64,000 nt of DNA from Bacteroidota bacterium (GCA_029571215.1 JAKPTE010000017.1:1-64000), one strand, 5' to 3'. Shown: positions 36,410 through 46,338, counted from the first letter of the stretch. Numbers and translations: made by a program. The notes: generated by a model from the sequence alone, not told the origin.

Positions 36410-37441
36410 ATGGAAAAAGAAACCAAATCACAGAAAAAGGAAATTGACAAGGAAAAACTGAAAGCGCTTCAGTCAACCATTGACAAGATTGACAAAGATT
36501 TCGGGAAAGGCGCCATCATGAAGTTGGGAGATCATCCCGTTGAGAATGTTCCGGTCATACCATCGGGATCGATTTCCCTTGACTTTGCCCTGGGAATAGG
36601 CGGTTATCCCCGAGGCAGGATAGTAGAAATTTACGGTCCGGAATCGTCAGGAAAAACTACCCTTGCACTGCATGCCATAGCTGAAGCCCAGAAGGCAGGG
36701 GGTATTGCAGCCTTTATTGATGCAGAGCATGCCTTCGATCGTTTTTATGCAGAAAAGCTGGGTATTGATGTTGAAAACCTTCTGATATCGCAGCCAGATA
36801 ACGGGGAGCAGGCTCTGGAAATTGCCGATAACCTGATCCGTTCCGGTGCTATCGATATCATCGTCATTGACTCGGTGGCAGCACTGACACCCAAAGCGGA
36901 AATTGAAGGCGAAATGGGCGATTCAAAACTCGGCCTTCAGGCACGGTTGATGTCGCAGGCATTGCGTAAACTTACCGCCAACATCAATAAAACCAATACC
37001 TGCTGCATTTTCATCAACCAGTTGCGTGAAAAAATCGGTGTGATGTTTGGTAATCCCGAAACCACCACAGGAGGCAATGCACTCAAATTCTACGCATCGG
37101 TGAGAATAGATATCCGAAAAATGAACCAGTTGAAAGAAGGTGAAGACGCCACCGGAAACAGAGTGAAGGTGCGTGTTGTAAAAAACAAACTGGCTCCACC
37201 TTTTAAAAAGGCTGAGTTCGACATTATATTCGGTGAAGGCATTTCCCGCCTGGGAGAAATCATCGATCTGGCTACCGAAAAGGATATCATCAAAAAGAGT
37301 GGCAGCTGGTTCAGTTATGGCGATACACGGCTTGGACAGGGACGCGATGCCGTTAAACAGCTTCTCCGCGATAATCCTGAACTGACAGCAGAAATTGAAC
37401 GAAAAATCATTGCATCCCTCCAGGAAGCACCCAAAAACTGA
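36410..37441 (+). CDS. recA: Recombinase RecA
   Basis: A 343-residue RecA protein, which pairs homologous DNA and stimulates LexA-type self-cleavage. Walker A is GPESSGKTT, followed by the strand [11 protein letters not shown], Walker [23 protein letters not shown], loop L2 with [19 protein letters not shown], and the C-terminal KIGVMFG and [10 protein letters not shown] blocks. The start ATG 36410 gives the usual Lys/Glu-rich N-terminus. The frame is open a dozen codons further upstream, into the bcp 3' end. The S9 peptidase gene follows after 28 bp. Confidence 0.98.
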   Translation: MEKETKSQKKEIDKEKLKALQSTIDKIDKDFGKGAIMKLGDHPVENVPVIPSGSISLDFALGIGGYPRGRIVEIYGPESSGKTTLALHAIAEAQKAGGIAAFIDAEHAFDRFYAEKLGIDVENLLISQPDNGEQALEIADNLIRSGAIDIIVIDSVAALTPKAEIEGEMGDSKLGLQARLMSQALRKLTANINKTNTCCIFINQLREKIGVMFGNPETTTGGNALKFYASVRIDIRKMNQLKEGEDATGNRVKVRVVKNKLAPPFKKAEFDIIFGEGISRLGEIIDLATEKDIIKKSGSWFSYGDTRLGQGRDAVKQLLRDNPELTAEIERKIIASLQEAPKN

Positions 37442-37469
37442 AACAGCATCTGACAAAAATATTCCCCCT

Positions 37470-39581
37470 ATGAAAAAAGTACGTTTCATTGTTCTGACCA
37501 TTGTCGTCAGTGCACTTACCTTTTCCTGTTCCGCTCCCGATAAAAAAATAAAAGAAAAATCGAATACCGATTTTTCGGGAACCCTAACCCCTGAGGAGAT
37601 TGCAGGAAAGAAACTGACACCTGAAATTCTCTGGAAATTCGGTCGTATTGGGGAAATACAGGTTTCGCCCGACGGGAAAACTGTACTTTATTCCGTTACA
37701 CGCTACGACATAAAGGCTAACAAAGGAAATACCGATCTCTTTCTGATGAATCTGGCCGACGGAAAAACCATCCGGCTTACTGCAACGGACGAATCTGAAT
37801 CGAATCCCCGCTGGCATCCATCGGGAAAACAAATTGGTTTCCTGTCATCCGAAAACGGTACTTCGCAGATCTGGGAAATCACACCTGATGGTAAAACCCG
37901 CCGGCAGGTATCATTCTATTCGGGCGATATCAATAGTTTTGAATATGCCCCGACCGGCGATAAAATATACTTTACCGCTGAAGTAAAAACTGATACGGCT
38001 CCGTCTGATCTGTACCCAGACCTTCCCCTGAGCAACGCAAAGATATATGACGATCTTATGGCCAGGCACTGGAACCAATGGCACGATTATGCTTATAGCC
38101 ACATCTTCACCGGCAGATACAAGGAAGGAACCGTTACCGAAATCAGGGACATTATGCCAGGAGAACAATGGGATGCCCCCCTTGCACCCTATTTTGAATC
38201 CCAGGAAATTGCGTGGAGTCCTGACGGGAAATATATTGCCTACACATCAAAGAAGCTCAAGGGAAAAGAATATGCCGTTAGCACAAATTCTGACATTTAC
38301 CTGTACTCCCTTGAGACCGGAAAAACGGAAAATCTGACTGAAGGCATGCCCGGATACGACCGGAATCCGGTTTTTTCACCTGACAGTAAGAAGCTTTTAT
38401 GGACCAGTATGGCTACACCGGGCTATGAAGCTGACAAGGACAGATTGTTTCTCATCGACCCTGGTACCCATGAGAAGACTTACCTTACAGAGCATTTTGA
38501 CCAGAGCATTTCCAATATGGTATGGAGCAGGGATGGAAGTAAAATCTATTTTATCAGCGGTATCAAAGCAACCTTTCAGGTATACGAGATGGATCCGGAA
38601 ACGAAGATTATCCGGCAAATTACATCAGGTCCACACGATTATACTTCACTTGCTCTTGCGGGGGATTTACTCATAGGAACCCGGATGAGTATGCGTATGG
38701 CTCCGGAAATTTTCGCCATCCGCCCCTATGACGGTACCGAAACTCAGCTGAGCTTCGTCAACAAGAACATTTACGACAATATACCCATGGGGGAAGTGAG
38801 GGAGCGATGGGTAAAAACCACTGACGGAAAAAATATGCTTGTGTGGGTTATTTATCCCCCCGATTTTGACTCAACAAAAACATACCCCGCTCTCCTATAC
38901 TGTCAGGGAGGGCCACAGAGTGCAGTAAGCCAGTTCTTTAGCTTCCGTTGGAATTTTCAGATCATGGCAGCCAACGGGTACATTGTTGTTGCTCCCAACC
39001 GGCGTGGTCTGCCGACGTTCGGACAGGAATGGAACGATCAGATTGCAGGCGATTACGGGGGACAAAACATGAAAGATTACTTCAGCGCCATTGATAACAT
39101 CAGCAAGGAACCCTATGTGGACCCATCACGTCTTGGTTGTGTTGGTGCCAGCTACGGTGGATATTCTGTTTTCTGGCTCGCCGGGCATCACAACAAACGG
39201 TTCAAAGCTTTCATTGCTCATTGCGGGATTTTCAACCTTGAAAGTAAATATGCTTCGACAGAAGAATTATGGTTCCCGAATCATGACCTGGGAGGTCCTC
39301 CCTGGAAAAATCCCAAACCCGCATCCTACCGTTTTTCGCCCCATCTGTATGTTGAGAGCTGGGATACCCCCATTTTGATTATTACCGGAGGTAATGACTT
39401 TCGTATACCTTATACCGAGAGTTTGCAGGCATTTACGGCGGCCAGGTTACGCAATCTTCCTGCACGTTTGCTTTTCTTTCCTGAAGAAAGCCATTTTGTG
39501 CTGAAACCTCAGAATTCCATATTATGGCAGAGGGAATTCTTCGGCTGGCTTGATAAGTATGTAAAGGGGCAGAGCCAATAA
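37470..39581 (+). CDS. S9-family (prolyl oligopeptidase-type) lipoprotein peptidase
   Basis: A 703-residue exported serine peptidase. The signal ends in a lipobox (ALTFSC). The first two thirds form a TolB-like propeller with blades such as VSPDGKTVLYSVTRYD, WSPDGKYIAYTSKKLKG and FSPDSKKLLWTS. The last third is an alpha/beta hydrolase with the triad S561 (GASYGGYS), D643 (GGNDFRIPY) and H675 (ESHFVLK). Such enzymes trim dipeptides or short peptides in the periplasm. The frame is open 25 codons upstream inside recA, but ATG 37470 starts the signal peptide. A long repeat-rich gap follows. Confidence 0.94.
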   Translation: MKKVRFIVLTIVVSALTFSCSAPDKKIKEKSNTDFSGTLTPEEIAGKKLTPEILWKFGRIGEIQVSPDGKTVLYSVTRYDIKANKGNTDLFLMNLADGKTIRLTATDESESNPRWHPSGKQIGFLSSENGTSQIWEITPDGKTRRQVSFYSGDINSFEYAPTGDKIYFTAEVKTDTAPSDLYPDLPLSNAKIYDDLMARHWNQWHDYAYSHIFTGRYKEGTVTEIRDIMPGEQWDAPLAPYFESQEIAWSPDGKYIAYTSKKLKGKEYAVSTNSDIYLYSLETGKTENLTEGMPGYDRNPVFSPDSKKLLWTSMATPGYEADKDRLFLIDPGTHEKTYLTEHFDQSISNMVWSRDGSKIYFISGIKATFQVYEMDPETKIIRQITSGPHDYTSLALAGDLLIGTRMSMRMAPEIFAIRPYDGTETQLSFVNKNIYDNIPMGEVRERWVKTTDGKNMLVWVIYPPDFDSTKTYPALLYCQGGPQSAVSQFFSFRWNFQIMAANGYIVVAPNRRGLPTFGQEWNDQIAGDYGGQNMKDYFSAIDNISKEPYVDPSRLGCVGASYGGYSVFWLAGHHNKRFKAFIAHCGIFNLESKYASTEELWFPNHDLGGPPWKNPKPASYRFSPHLYVESWDTPILIITGGNDFRIPYTESLQAFTAARLRNLPARLLFFPEESHFVLKPQNSILWQREFFGWLDKYVKGQSQ

Positions 39582-39785
39582 ATTCAGATAAGGTTTCCTT
39601 GCTTTGCCTTTCATCTGTCGTATTCAGGCGGATGGTGCCATGATCTATGTACAGCCAATTGTTCTGTCTCCCAACTGATGGTTTCGTGTTTCGTGCAGGG
39701 TAAAGGGATTAAGGAACAGAGTATTGTCATTAACCTCGGACTGCACCGATGACCAAAGGGTATGCACAGAATGATGAGCAGAAAA

Positions 39786-40155
39786 TCTGTGAAAAATCCG
39801 TATCTATCCGTGGCCATTTGTGGTAAAAAAATACAAATAAAACCACCGATTACACAGATTGCCACAGATTAAACACAGATCAATACAGTTTTTCATTTCT
39901 GTGAAAAGTCTGTGGCTATCTGTGGCCATCTGTGGTAAAAAAAATACAAATAAAACCACCGATTACACAGATTGCCACAGATTAAGCACAGATCAATACA
40001 TGTTCATTTCTGAGGAGAGTCTGTGGCTATCTGTGGCCATCTGTGGTAAAAAAATGCAATTAAACCGCAGATTACACAGATTCCCGCAGATTAAACACAG
40101 GTTAAGACAGTTTTTCATTTCTGTGAAAAGTTTGTGGCCATCTGTGGTTAATACC
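39786..40155. repeat. Array of about 111-bp imperfect repeats
   Basis: Three to four units follow one another. The shared block CTGTGGCCATCTGTGG occurs near 39808 (as CCGTGGCCATTTGTGG), 39920, 40031 and 40132, giving periods of 112, 111 and about 101 bp. Each unit continues with an A-rich stretch, ACCACCGATTACACAGATTG, CCACAGATTAA and a CATTTCTG segment. The outer and inner GTGG/CCAC blocks form an imperfect inverted repeat within each unit. The array sits in the gap 39582-40335. The rest of the gap shows nothing else. Confidence 0.85.
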
Positions 40156-40335
40156 GGTTTAACTTATTCACTGGAATTCTATTCAGGGATAAATTGTTCG
40201 TCATCTCTTGTCAAGCATCCTCACAGCATGCGGCATCCGCACCACCACCGGCAGACGAGTCAGTACCCGGCATCAATCCGCAAAAAACGAACCGCCTGTC
40301 TTTGGCAATTAAGAAAATTTCATTAAATTTAAGCT

Positions 40336-40779
40336 ATGATTCAGATAAACACAGGAAATAATTTTTCGCAGGTTCTTCTGCATCTGGTTTTTATTGGCAC
40401 ATTTGCCTTTTTTTATGTTCTGGCAATTATTGTCCTGAAGCCGTTTCGGCTGCACCAGAAACGTAAAATTTCAACGCTTTTGCTGAAGCTGTCTTACCTT
40501 GTTTATCTATTTATCTTTCTCGCCTACATTTATCTATTCCTTTTTTATCAGGAACCACCTGTTGACGATATGTCACCAGCTTCTGTTCCGGTCAAAGGGG
40601 TTTTCCGGTACGAATACCTTTTGCTGCTACTCACCTTCCTGATTCCCAACTTTGGAATGATATTGCGTCGAAAGGTTCATGGGTGGAGAACACAGTACAA
40701 TATCTTTATAACGATTGCCAACCTGCTGGCCTCGTCATACCTTGTGCTGTTAATAATGATTACCGATTGGATTTTCTGA
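40336..40779 (+). CDS. Small membrane protein of unknown function
   Basis: A 147-residue protein with four predicted TM segments (about 11-33, 45-70, 92-110 and 120-143). A short Pro/Asp-rich loop (EPPVDDMSPASVPV) lies between the second and third, and Lys/Arg-rich loops (FRLHQKRK, RRKVHGWR) lie on the presumed cytoplasmic side. No family was recognised. It abuts the convergent miaA gene with no spacer: its stop codon ends at 40779 and the miaA stop begins at 40780. A near -7 box (TAAATTTA) precedes the ATG. Confidence 0.75.
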   Translation: MIQINTGNNFSQVLLHLVFIGTFAFFYVLAIIVLKPFRLHQKRKISTLLLKLSYLVYLFIFLAYIYLFLFYQEPPVDDMSPASVPVKGVFRYEYLLLLLTFLIPNFGMILRRKVHGWRTQYNIFITIANLLASSYLVLLIMITDWIF

Positions 40780-41727
40780 TCACTGAATACCCCATTTTTT
40801 TTGTACCAGTTCCAATATTTTTTGCAGGTTCTTCTCTGTGCCATCTTCCCCTCTCAACCAGTGAATCTTAATACCGTTGCGTTCCATTCTCCTGAAATAG
40901 GTTCGTTGTCGCTTGGCGAACTGATGAATGGCAACCATCAGTTTTTGGAACATTTCATCATAGCTAATTCTTTCAAGGAGGTATAATGTTATCCATTTAT
41001 ATTCCAGTCCGTAATACAGCAGATCATCCGGAGAGATGCCATCCCTGAGCAACTGTTCCACCTCCGCAATCATACCTTCCCTTAATCTGCGTTCCAGTCG
41101 CTCTGTTATGCGCCTGCGTTCGTTGGTGCGTTCATAAAGTATTCCGGTTACGAGGGAATCAAAAGATGGCAATAAACCCGGGATATCCGGGTGTTTTTGC
41201 TGGTACACTGCAATCTCGAGTGCTCTGATGAGACGTTTGCGTGTTTCGATATCTGTTTTGTTATGCAGAGGAGTAATTGCCGCAAGCATACCAGCAAGTT
41301 CCTGATCCGATTTATTTTCCCATTGCTTTCGCAGTTCCTGATTTACAGGAACATTGAGAAGGCGATAATTCCTTATAACAGATTCGATATACAAACCTGT
41401 ACCTCCGCATACTACCGGAATGGAACCTCCGGAGGCGATACCGGTCCATGCGGCCAGAAAATCACGCTGGTAATCGAAAAGAGTATATTTCTCACCCGGT
41501 TCCCTGATATCAATCAAATGTACCGGGATTCTGGTACTGCCAACAAGATAATCATCGTAATCTTTTCCTGTCCCCATATTCATTCGACGATATACCTGAC
41601 GGGAGTCTGCGCTGATGATTTCACTGCCCAACCTATGGGCAACCAGGGCAGCCAGACGTGTTTTTCCGCTGGCAGTAGGTCCCAGAATCACCAATAATGG
41701 ATAATTCTTACCGTTTGAATCAGACAT
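40780..41727 (-). CDS. miaA: tRNA dimethylallyltransferase MiaA
   Basis: A 315-residue enzyme that adds a dimethylallyl group to N6 of A37 in tRNAs reading codons that begin with U. Walker A is GPTASGKT near the N-terminus. It is followed by the catalytic ISADSRQVYRRMNMGTGK, then VVCGGTGLYIESVIRNY and a C-terminal FAKRQRTYFRR block. The length is normal for bacterial MiaA. It is convergent with the small membrane protein. Its own promoter candidate lies at 41750-41757. Confidence 0.96.
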   Translation of the reverse strand: MSDSNGKNYPLLVILGPTASGKTRLAALVAHRLGSEIISADSRQVYRRMNMGTGKDYDDYLVGSTRIPVHLIDIREPGEKYTLFDYQRDFLAAWTGIASGGSIPVVCGGTGLYIESVIRNYRLLNVPVNQELRKQWENKSDQELAGMLAAITPLHNKTDIETRKRLIRALEIAVYQQKHPDIPGLLPSFDSLVTGILYERTNERRRITERLERRLREGMIAEVEQLLRDGISPDDLLYYGLEYKWITLYLLERISYDEMFQKLMVAIHQFAKRQRTYFRRMERNGIKIHWLRGEDGTEKNLQKILELVQKKWGIQ

Positions 41728-41749
41728 TAAACAGGTTATATTACAACAA

Positions 41750-41757
41750 CAAAAATA
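41750..41757 (-). promoter_or_regulatory. Candidate -7 box for miaA
   Basis: On the minus strand the sequence reads TATTTTTG, a TAnnTTTG match, 22 bp before the miaA ATG at 41727. No good -33 TTTG is visible. Confidence 0.4.
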
Positions 41758-41904
41758 TTGTATACCTGCGAAATTAAAACATGTAATCTAATAGCGAAGG
41801 GAAAGGTTGCGCAGAAGATAAATGAACCTGTATTCATATAATTGTTTCGTGTTCCGAGTTAGTCTGTGCAAAGGGTGGAAGGTTTTGCCTGGTTATCCGT
41901 AAAA

Positions 41905-42010
41905 TGCAATAATACTCTGAGGCTATTCTGTGACCATCCGTGGTAATACAATATACAGAAAACCACAGATTATACAGATTGCCACAGATAAAGCACAGAT
42001 CAATACAAAT
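41905..42010. repeat. Single copy of the dispersed 111-bp repeat
   Basis: The order GGCTATTCTGTGACCATCCG, TGGTAATACA, AACCACAGATTATACAGATT, GCCACAGATAAAGCACAGAT, CAATACA matches the units at 39786-40155 and has the same orientation. It lies in the 562-bp divergent gap 41728-42289, which otherwise holds only promoter candidates. Confidence 0.75.
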
Positions 42011-42260
42011 CAATTCTGAAAAAATCTACGCATGTGCATACGTAATTTGCCCCAAGGGCCGCTAACACATCGTTACAGCGGGATTAACCCGGATATCATT
42101 ACTCGATGTCTATTCCTTAATATATTAGGAGTGAAGAGAACCATCTGATTGAGCGCCAACGTTGAGCAATGGCATTTGGTTTAAGTTGCCCTGATTCCTC
42201 TCCAAACTCTTTGAAAAGCGAACAATGAAAGCAAGCTGGCCCGAAGCATTGAAAAATATC

Positions 42261-42268
42261 TACCTTTG
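42261..42268 (+). promoter_or_regulatory. Candidate -7 box for the Yip1-like gene
   Basis: TACCTTTG matches TAnnTTTG and lies 21 bp before the ATG at 42290. No -33 TTTG is found at the usual distance. Confidence 0.45.
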
Positions 42269-42289
42269 CAGCCGACAACTTTTCGAAGT

Positions 42290-42892
42290 ATGAACTGGAG
42301 CAAAGTTTATCAGCGAGCCAAAAACATGCTGTATCAGCCTGAACAGGAATGGGTAATCATAAAAGAAGAAAACCTGTCGCAAAGAACGGTTCTCCGCGAA
42401 TACGCATGGCCAATGATGCTGATTGTTCTCGTTTCGACTTTCATTGGAAGTATGTTGTTTCATACCGGTTACCATCTTACATTCGGATACCTTTTTGCGC
42501 GCATTATAACTTCCCTTGTCCTGTCGGGTGGAGTAATGTACCTGTCTGCCTTCTTCATCAACGAGGCCGTTGAAGGATCCGGCGGTATTAAAAACATGGA
42601 TGCGGCCATGGGTCTGACCACTTATTCCTGGACGGCATTTTTTCTTTTCTATGCCCTTGCCAGCATTCTGAGCCTTTTCCCCCTCAACGTTCTGTTCTAT
42701 CTTTGTGGATTATATTCGGTGTACCTTTATTATACCGGAATATCTCCCATGCTTTCCGTTCCTGAAAACAACAAAACCCGCTTTACCATTATTTCTGTAA
42801 TTATCATGCTGGTGCTATATACTATCGCATCAGTTATTCTTGGGATTCTGTTTGCCGGTCTGCTGGAAAGTGAAGTGACCATAACCCTCTAA
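42290..42892 (+). CDS. Yip1-family membrane protein
   Basis: A 200-residue protein with a short cytoplasmic start (NWSKVYQRAKNMLYQPEQEW) and five TM segments spaced through residues 40-195. The WxxI-Yxx pattern near the start and the LTTYSWTAFFLF helix resemble bacterial Yip1/YIF1-like proteins of unknown role. The ATG at 42290 was chosen. An upstream TTG overlaps the -7 box and cannot lie in the transcript. smpB follows on the same strand after 54 bp. Confidence 0.78.
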   Translation: MNWSKVYQRAKNMLYQPEQEWVIIKEENLSQRTVLREYAWPMMLIVLVSTFIGSMLFHTGYHLTFGYLFARIITSLVLSGGVMYLSAFFINEAVEGSGGIKNMDAAMGLTTYSWTAFFLFYALASILSLFPLNVLFYLCGLYSVYLYYTGISPMLSVPENNKTRFTIISVIIMLVLYTIASVILGILFAGLLESEVTITL

Positions 42893-42946
42893 CCATCGCT
42901 GCATTCCATTTTTAACTACTTTTACCACAGTTTTAAGATATACGGC

Positions 42947-43408
42947 ATGGAATTCCAGAACAACATTCAGATAAAAAACAAAAAGGCCTATTTTGACTAC
43001 GAGCTTGTTGAGAAGTATATAGCCGGCCTTGTCCTCACGGGTACCGAGATCAAGTCCATCAGGATGGGCAAAGCCAGTTTGGTCGATACCTATTGCCTTT
43101 TCAAGGACGGGGAACTGTACGTTCGTGGAATGAATATAGCAACTTACGATTATGGCACCTATAACAACCATGAGCCCATGCGCGACCGCAAACTTCTTTT
43201 GCAGAAGGCAGAACTCAGGAAGCTTCTGCGCAAGACAAAGGAAAAAGGTTTTACCATCGTTCCTACTCGGTTGTTTATTACTGAAAAAGGGCTTGCCAAA
43301 CTGGAAATAGCCCTCGCCCGAGGCAAGAAAGAATATGATAAACGCGAAACCATCAGGGAAAGGGATCTGAAAAGAGATATGGAACGAAACCGGATCAGGA
43401 AATACTGA
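42947..43408 (+). CDS. smpB: SsrA-binding protein SmpB
   Basis: A 153-residue partner of tmRNA in rescue of stalled ribosomes. The conserved opening [21 protein letters not shown], the turn [16 protein letters not shown], the RNA-contact segment [12 protein letters not shown] and the basic C-terminal tail [20 protein letters not shown] are all present. The length is normal. It converges on the TSP3 outer-membrane gene with 23 bp between them. No tmRNA gene was seen in the window. Confidence 0.97.
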   Translation: MEFQNNIQIKNKKAYFDYELVEKYIAGLVLTGTEIKSIRMGKASLVDTYCLFKDGELYVRGMNIATYDYGTYNNHEPMRDRKLLLQKAELRKLLRKTKEKGFTIVPTRLFITEKGLAKLEIALARGKKEYDKRETIRERDLKRDMERNRIRKY

Positions 43409-43431
43409 TTACCGCCTGCACCAGCGCGACC

Positions 43432-44805
43432 TTACTGACTGAAAAAGAAATCCTGCAACTCATATAAATCCGACAAAGTAAGGGTATTTTTGTAATCGAA
43501 ATACGCATCTATAGCAGCAATTACCTCTTCAAACGACAGGTATCCATCCTGATCGGTATCTATAAAGCGGAATTTTTCAGGGATAACCGTTTTTGCTTTC
43601 GTGGGTTTCTGGGAAACCGTCCAGTACCATGCGGCGTCGGTTCTGCTCACAGCCTCAAGAGCAAGGAAATTGTCAACCGCACTGTCAGGAATAGTCACAC
43701 CATTCTGATCGACAATGGCACCGGGCAAGGAACCGGACTCCTTGTCGTAATAATCAGGTACTCCATCTTTATCAGTATCAAAAGGACAACCCGTTGAATC
43801 TACAGGAATACCTGACGGTGTACCCGGACATTTGTCCCATCCGTCGAATACACCGTCATTGTCTTCATCTTCGTAAAGGGCATAGTCAAAATCATCCAGG
43901 TTGGCAAACATTTTTTCCACTATTTTCTTTCGTGGCGAAGAGAACAAATCAAGATGCATGGTTATGTAAGAGAAGGAGAAACGGTCGTTGTGTTTGTTGC
44001 CTCCGGCATTCCCATTGGATGATGTATTGTCCGTCCCTCCCAGATTATCCAAATAATCGGTATTGGTAAAATGCACTGAATGCCCCATCCGTATTGTCAG
44101 ACGATTGGAAACGTGAAAATCCACTCCTGCATCAAAAGGTATGGCAAAAGCATTTTCGGGATACTTTCCTTTCCCGTAGATATCCAACTCCCGCAGGTCG
44201 GTCTCATAAACGTAGTCGCGTTGCAGCAGGCGGTTTGGATAAATTCCCTGCGGCCGATTCCTAATAGTCCCGTCATCCCAATAAAAATACAGATTGCCGC
44301 CGGCATCGTACAAATCCCCTTTAGTATTAAACTGGAAGTTTTCAACACCAACAGATACAAAAGGACTCAATACCGGAGGACTCTTGTAAAAATGTCCAAA
44401 GCGGTATTCAAGATTCAGGGCAAAAGCAATAAGAGAGCTTTGGAAATTGAGATTTTGAGCCGGATTGGTCAGCGACCTCTGGTTGCCGGTGAGTGTTCCG
44501 TAAATCAAGCCAAAGTTGGTAATAAGATAATGTTTATTGTCGAGGAAGGTCGATACATTAAATTTAACACCCATATTGCCAACGAGAGGATTACGGATAT
44601 TGTTTCTTATATCCCCGGTAAAATGGAGATAACCTGGGCCCAGACCAATAACCGGTTTATATACCGGATTAGTAACCTGAACTTCCTCCCGCAGCATTTT
44701 TTCCCATATATCTTCCTGGGCGAACAGACCTAAGGAAGAACCTGTGAGCAGGAGAAAACCTGCAAGATGCCAAAACAGTATCCTCCTATGTTTTTCCGCG
44801 GTCAT
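43432..44805 (-). CDS. Outer-membrane beta-barrel protein with TSP3 and EF-hand calcium motifs
   Basis: A 457-residue protein with a signal peptide to about residue 29 (LGLFAQ-E). Residues about 45-300 form amphipathic strands of an outer-membrane barrel. Residues 312-360 carry thrombospondin type 3 calcium loops (DEDNDGVFDGWD and DTDKDGVPDYYD). An EF-hand-like loop DTDQDGYLSFEE lies at 415-426. There is no OmpA peptidoglycan domain after the TSP3 part, where one is often found. Its ATG overlaps the stop of the upstream SPOR gene by 4 bp, so the two are tightly coupled. Confidence 0.84.
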   Translation of the reverse strand: MTAEKHRRILFWHLAGFLLLTGSSLGLFAQEDIWEKMLREEVQVTNPVYKPVIGLGPGYLHFTGDIRNNIRNPLVGNMGVKFNVSTFLDNKHYLITNFGLIYGTLTGNQRSLTNPAQNLNFQSSLIAFALNLEYRFGHFYKSPPVLSPFVSVGVENFQFNTKGDLYDAGGNLYFYWDDGTIRNRPQGIYPNRLLQRDYVYETDLRELDIYGKGKYPENAFAIPFDAGVDFHVSNRLTIRMGHSVHFTNTDYLDNLGGTDNTSSNGNAGGNKHNDRFSFSYITMHLDLFSSPRKKIVEKMFANLDDFDYALYEDEDNDGVFDGWDKCPGTPSGIPVDSTGCPFDTDKDGVPDYYDKESGSLPGAIVDQNGVTIPDSAVDNFLALEAVSRTDAAWYWTVSQKPTKAKTVIPEKFRFIDTDQDGYLSFEEVIAAIDAYFDYKNTLTLSDLYELQDFFFSQ

Positions 44806-46295
44806 CGCATGGACGAATGGATCATGGAAAGAGCTTCCTGAACAGGTATACGTTTTCCGTTATAATAAGCAATGACAAAAGCATCTTTGAGAAGAGTTTT
44901 TCTGATTAGTTCCTCCTTGTATTTCCTGGCGTCCTCGTAGGTAACAAATGAACCAATTGTGTATTTGTACCAGCCTTCCGATTTCTCCAGACGCACTTCA
45001 TCCGTGATCTTCATCCTACGAAAATGTTGCGGTATATTGACCTTATTCCTGGTTGCCGCAATCTGCACACGGAAATAAACACCTTTTTCGGGTAGCAGCA
45101 CATACTTTTCATCTGCTGCTTCCGGCAATGTATGTTCCGATACAACAGCAGGTTTGTTTGTTTTCTCGGCAACAACAGGAATCTTAGCATTTGGAATTGA
45201 TTCCTGAGTGGATTTTTTTTCTTCACTCCTTGCAGAAGAGACAGTGGCCTTAGGGGGTTGCTGAACAGAAGGTTTTTTTTCTTCTTTGGCAGCGTCAGAA
45301 GCAGGAAGACGCGAAGCAGGTTGGGCAGCTGGTTTTGTCTCTTCCGACGCCAGCAGAGGTATTTCCCCTTTACCCGAAGCTACGGCATCAACAAGCGTAG
45401 AAAGTGCGGTCTTGTCCAGTTTAGCCAGTGGCTGAGCGGTCACTGAAACAGGCACTGTAAAGGTCCGGTTCTGGCTTGTGCAGGAAAATGCTCCTTTCAG
45501 CAGGTATCCTCCGCCTTTGGTTTCGGATTGAGGGATCAGACGGTAGGAAATGATGAACCAGGGATCTGCCGGAAGATTCATCCATAAAAACCGCGCCATG
45601 CCGTCGCGAAAGGTAAACAGTCCGTCCTTTCTTTCAACCGCTACGGCCGTATATCCGGCTGGAATGGTTTCCTCCAGTTTGCCAAAACTTGTCAGATTCC
45701 CCTTGTAAACCAGTAATGTAACAATTTCTTCTCCCGGAAGATTCCCGGAGGGAGTGACATTCCGAAGGCAAAAAACTTCGGGTGCAGAAGCAGCAGGTAA
45801 TACGGAAGAAACTTTCTTCTCGAAATCCTTGATATCAACAATTAAACGAGCATCGGTCGAAGGCGAAGGAAGAATGTTTATTTCTTTCTCAGGAAGCTGT
45901 ATTGATTTCCTGTCTCCGTTATCCACGTAAGAGAAGGTACCTCCCATGGTAAATTTCCCTTTGAGCCTGTAATCAACCTGCACTGAATACACCACGGAAA
46001 AAGTATCGGTTTCAGGCAGGCGGAACCAAATCATGCGCACCCTTTTATCCTGAAAAGAAAAATCGGCATTGGCCGGATTAACTGAAACAGCCTGCAACCC
46101 GGCCGGCAGATCCTGAAAAAGCCTGCTAAAACTCTGGATACTCCCTTTGCTGAAGAAAAGCTTAACCGCAAATGATGTTCCGGCCGTAACCGAACCCGGT
46201 ACATCCATTTTAACACTCACACCCCCCGTCTGGGAAATTGATGTAACTGATAAGAAAAGAAAAGCAACAGGCAGGATGATTTTGTACCGGAACAT
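44802..46295 (-). CDS. Exported protein with two tandem beta domains and a C-terminal SPOR domain
   Basis: A 497-residue protein with a signal peptide to about residue 20. Residues about 22-145 and 165-290 are repeats of one domain: FSRLFQDLPAGLQAVSV in the first matches FGKLEETIPAGYTAVAV in the second, and MIWFRLPETDTFSVVY matches FLWMNLPADPWFIIS. A Pro/Ala/Ser/Lys-rich linker (about 290-400) leads to a SPOR domain (about 405-497, YFRVQIAATRNKVN). The tandem domain was not recognised but resembles secretion- or adhesion-type Ig-like folds. It is co-transcribed with the TSP3 barrel gene through a 4-bp overlap. Confidence 0.78.
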   Translation of the reverse strand: MFRYKIILPVAFLFLSVTSISQTGGVSVKMDVPGSVTAGTSFAVKLFFSKGSIQSFSRLFQDLPAGLQAVSVNPANADFSFQDKRVRMIWFRLPETDTFSVVYSVQVDYRLKGKFTMGGTFSYVDNGDRKSIQLPEKEINILPSPSTDARLIVDIKDFEKKVSSVLPAASAPEVFCLRNVTPSGNLPGEEIVTLLVYKGNLTSFGKLEETIPAGYTAVAVERKDGLFTFRDGMARFLWMNLPADPWFIISYRLIPQSETKGGGYLLKGAFSCTSQNRTFTVPVSVTAQPLAKLDKTALSTLVDAVASGKGEIPLLASEETKPAAQPASRLPASDAAKEEKKPSVQQPPKATVSSARSEEKKSTQESIPNAKIPVVAEKTNKPAVVSEHTLPEAADEKYVLLPEKGVYFRVQIAATRNKVNIPQHFRRMKITDEVRLEKSEGWYKYTIGSFVTYEDARKYKEELIRKTLLKDAFVIAYYNGKRIPVQEALSMIHSSMR

Positions 46296-46322
46296 AGAAT
46301 TGCTTTTTTCAGTGCCTACATA

Positions 46323-46330
46323 CAAATATA
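46323..46330 (-). promoter_or_regulatory. Candidate -7 box for the SPOR/TSP3 operon
   Basis: On the minus strand the sequence reads TATATTTG, an exact TAnnTTTG match, 27 bp before the ATG at 46295. The matching -33 position would fall inside the end of the LOG gene and shows no TTTG. Confidence 0.5.
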
Positions 46331-46338
46331 CGATTTCT

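Noticed and set aside
39786-40155. Possible CRISPR array
   Set aside because: The units are about 111 bp and similar throughout, with no short repeat alternating with unique spacers, and no cas gene is near.
39859-40326. A 155-codon plus-strand open frame after the S9 peptidase
   Set aside because: It runs straight through the 111-bp repeat array, and its protein is a repeat of the DNA unit (LWLSVAICGKK twice), so it is not a gene.
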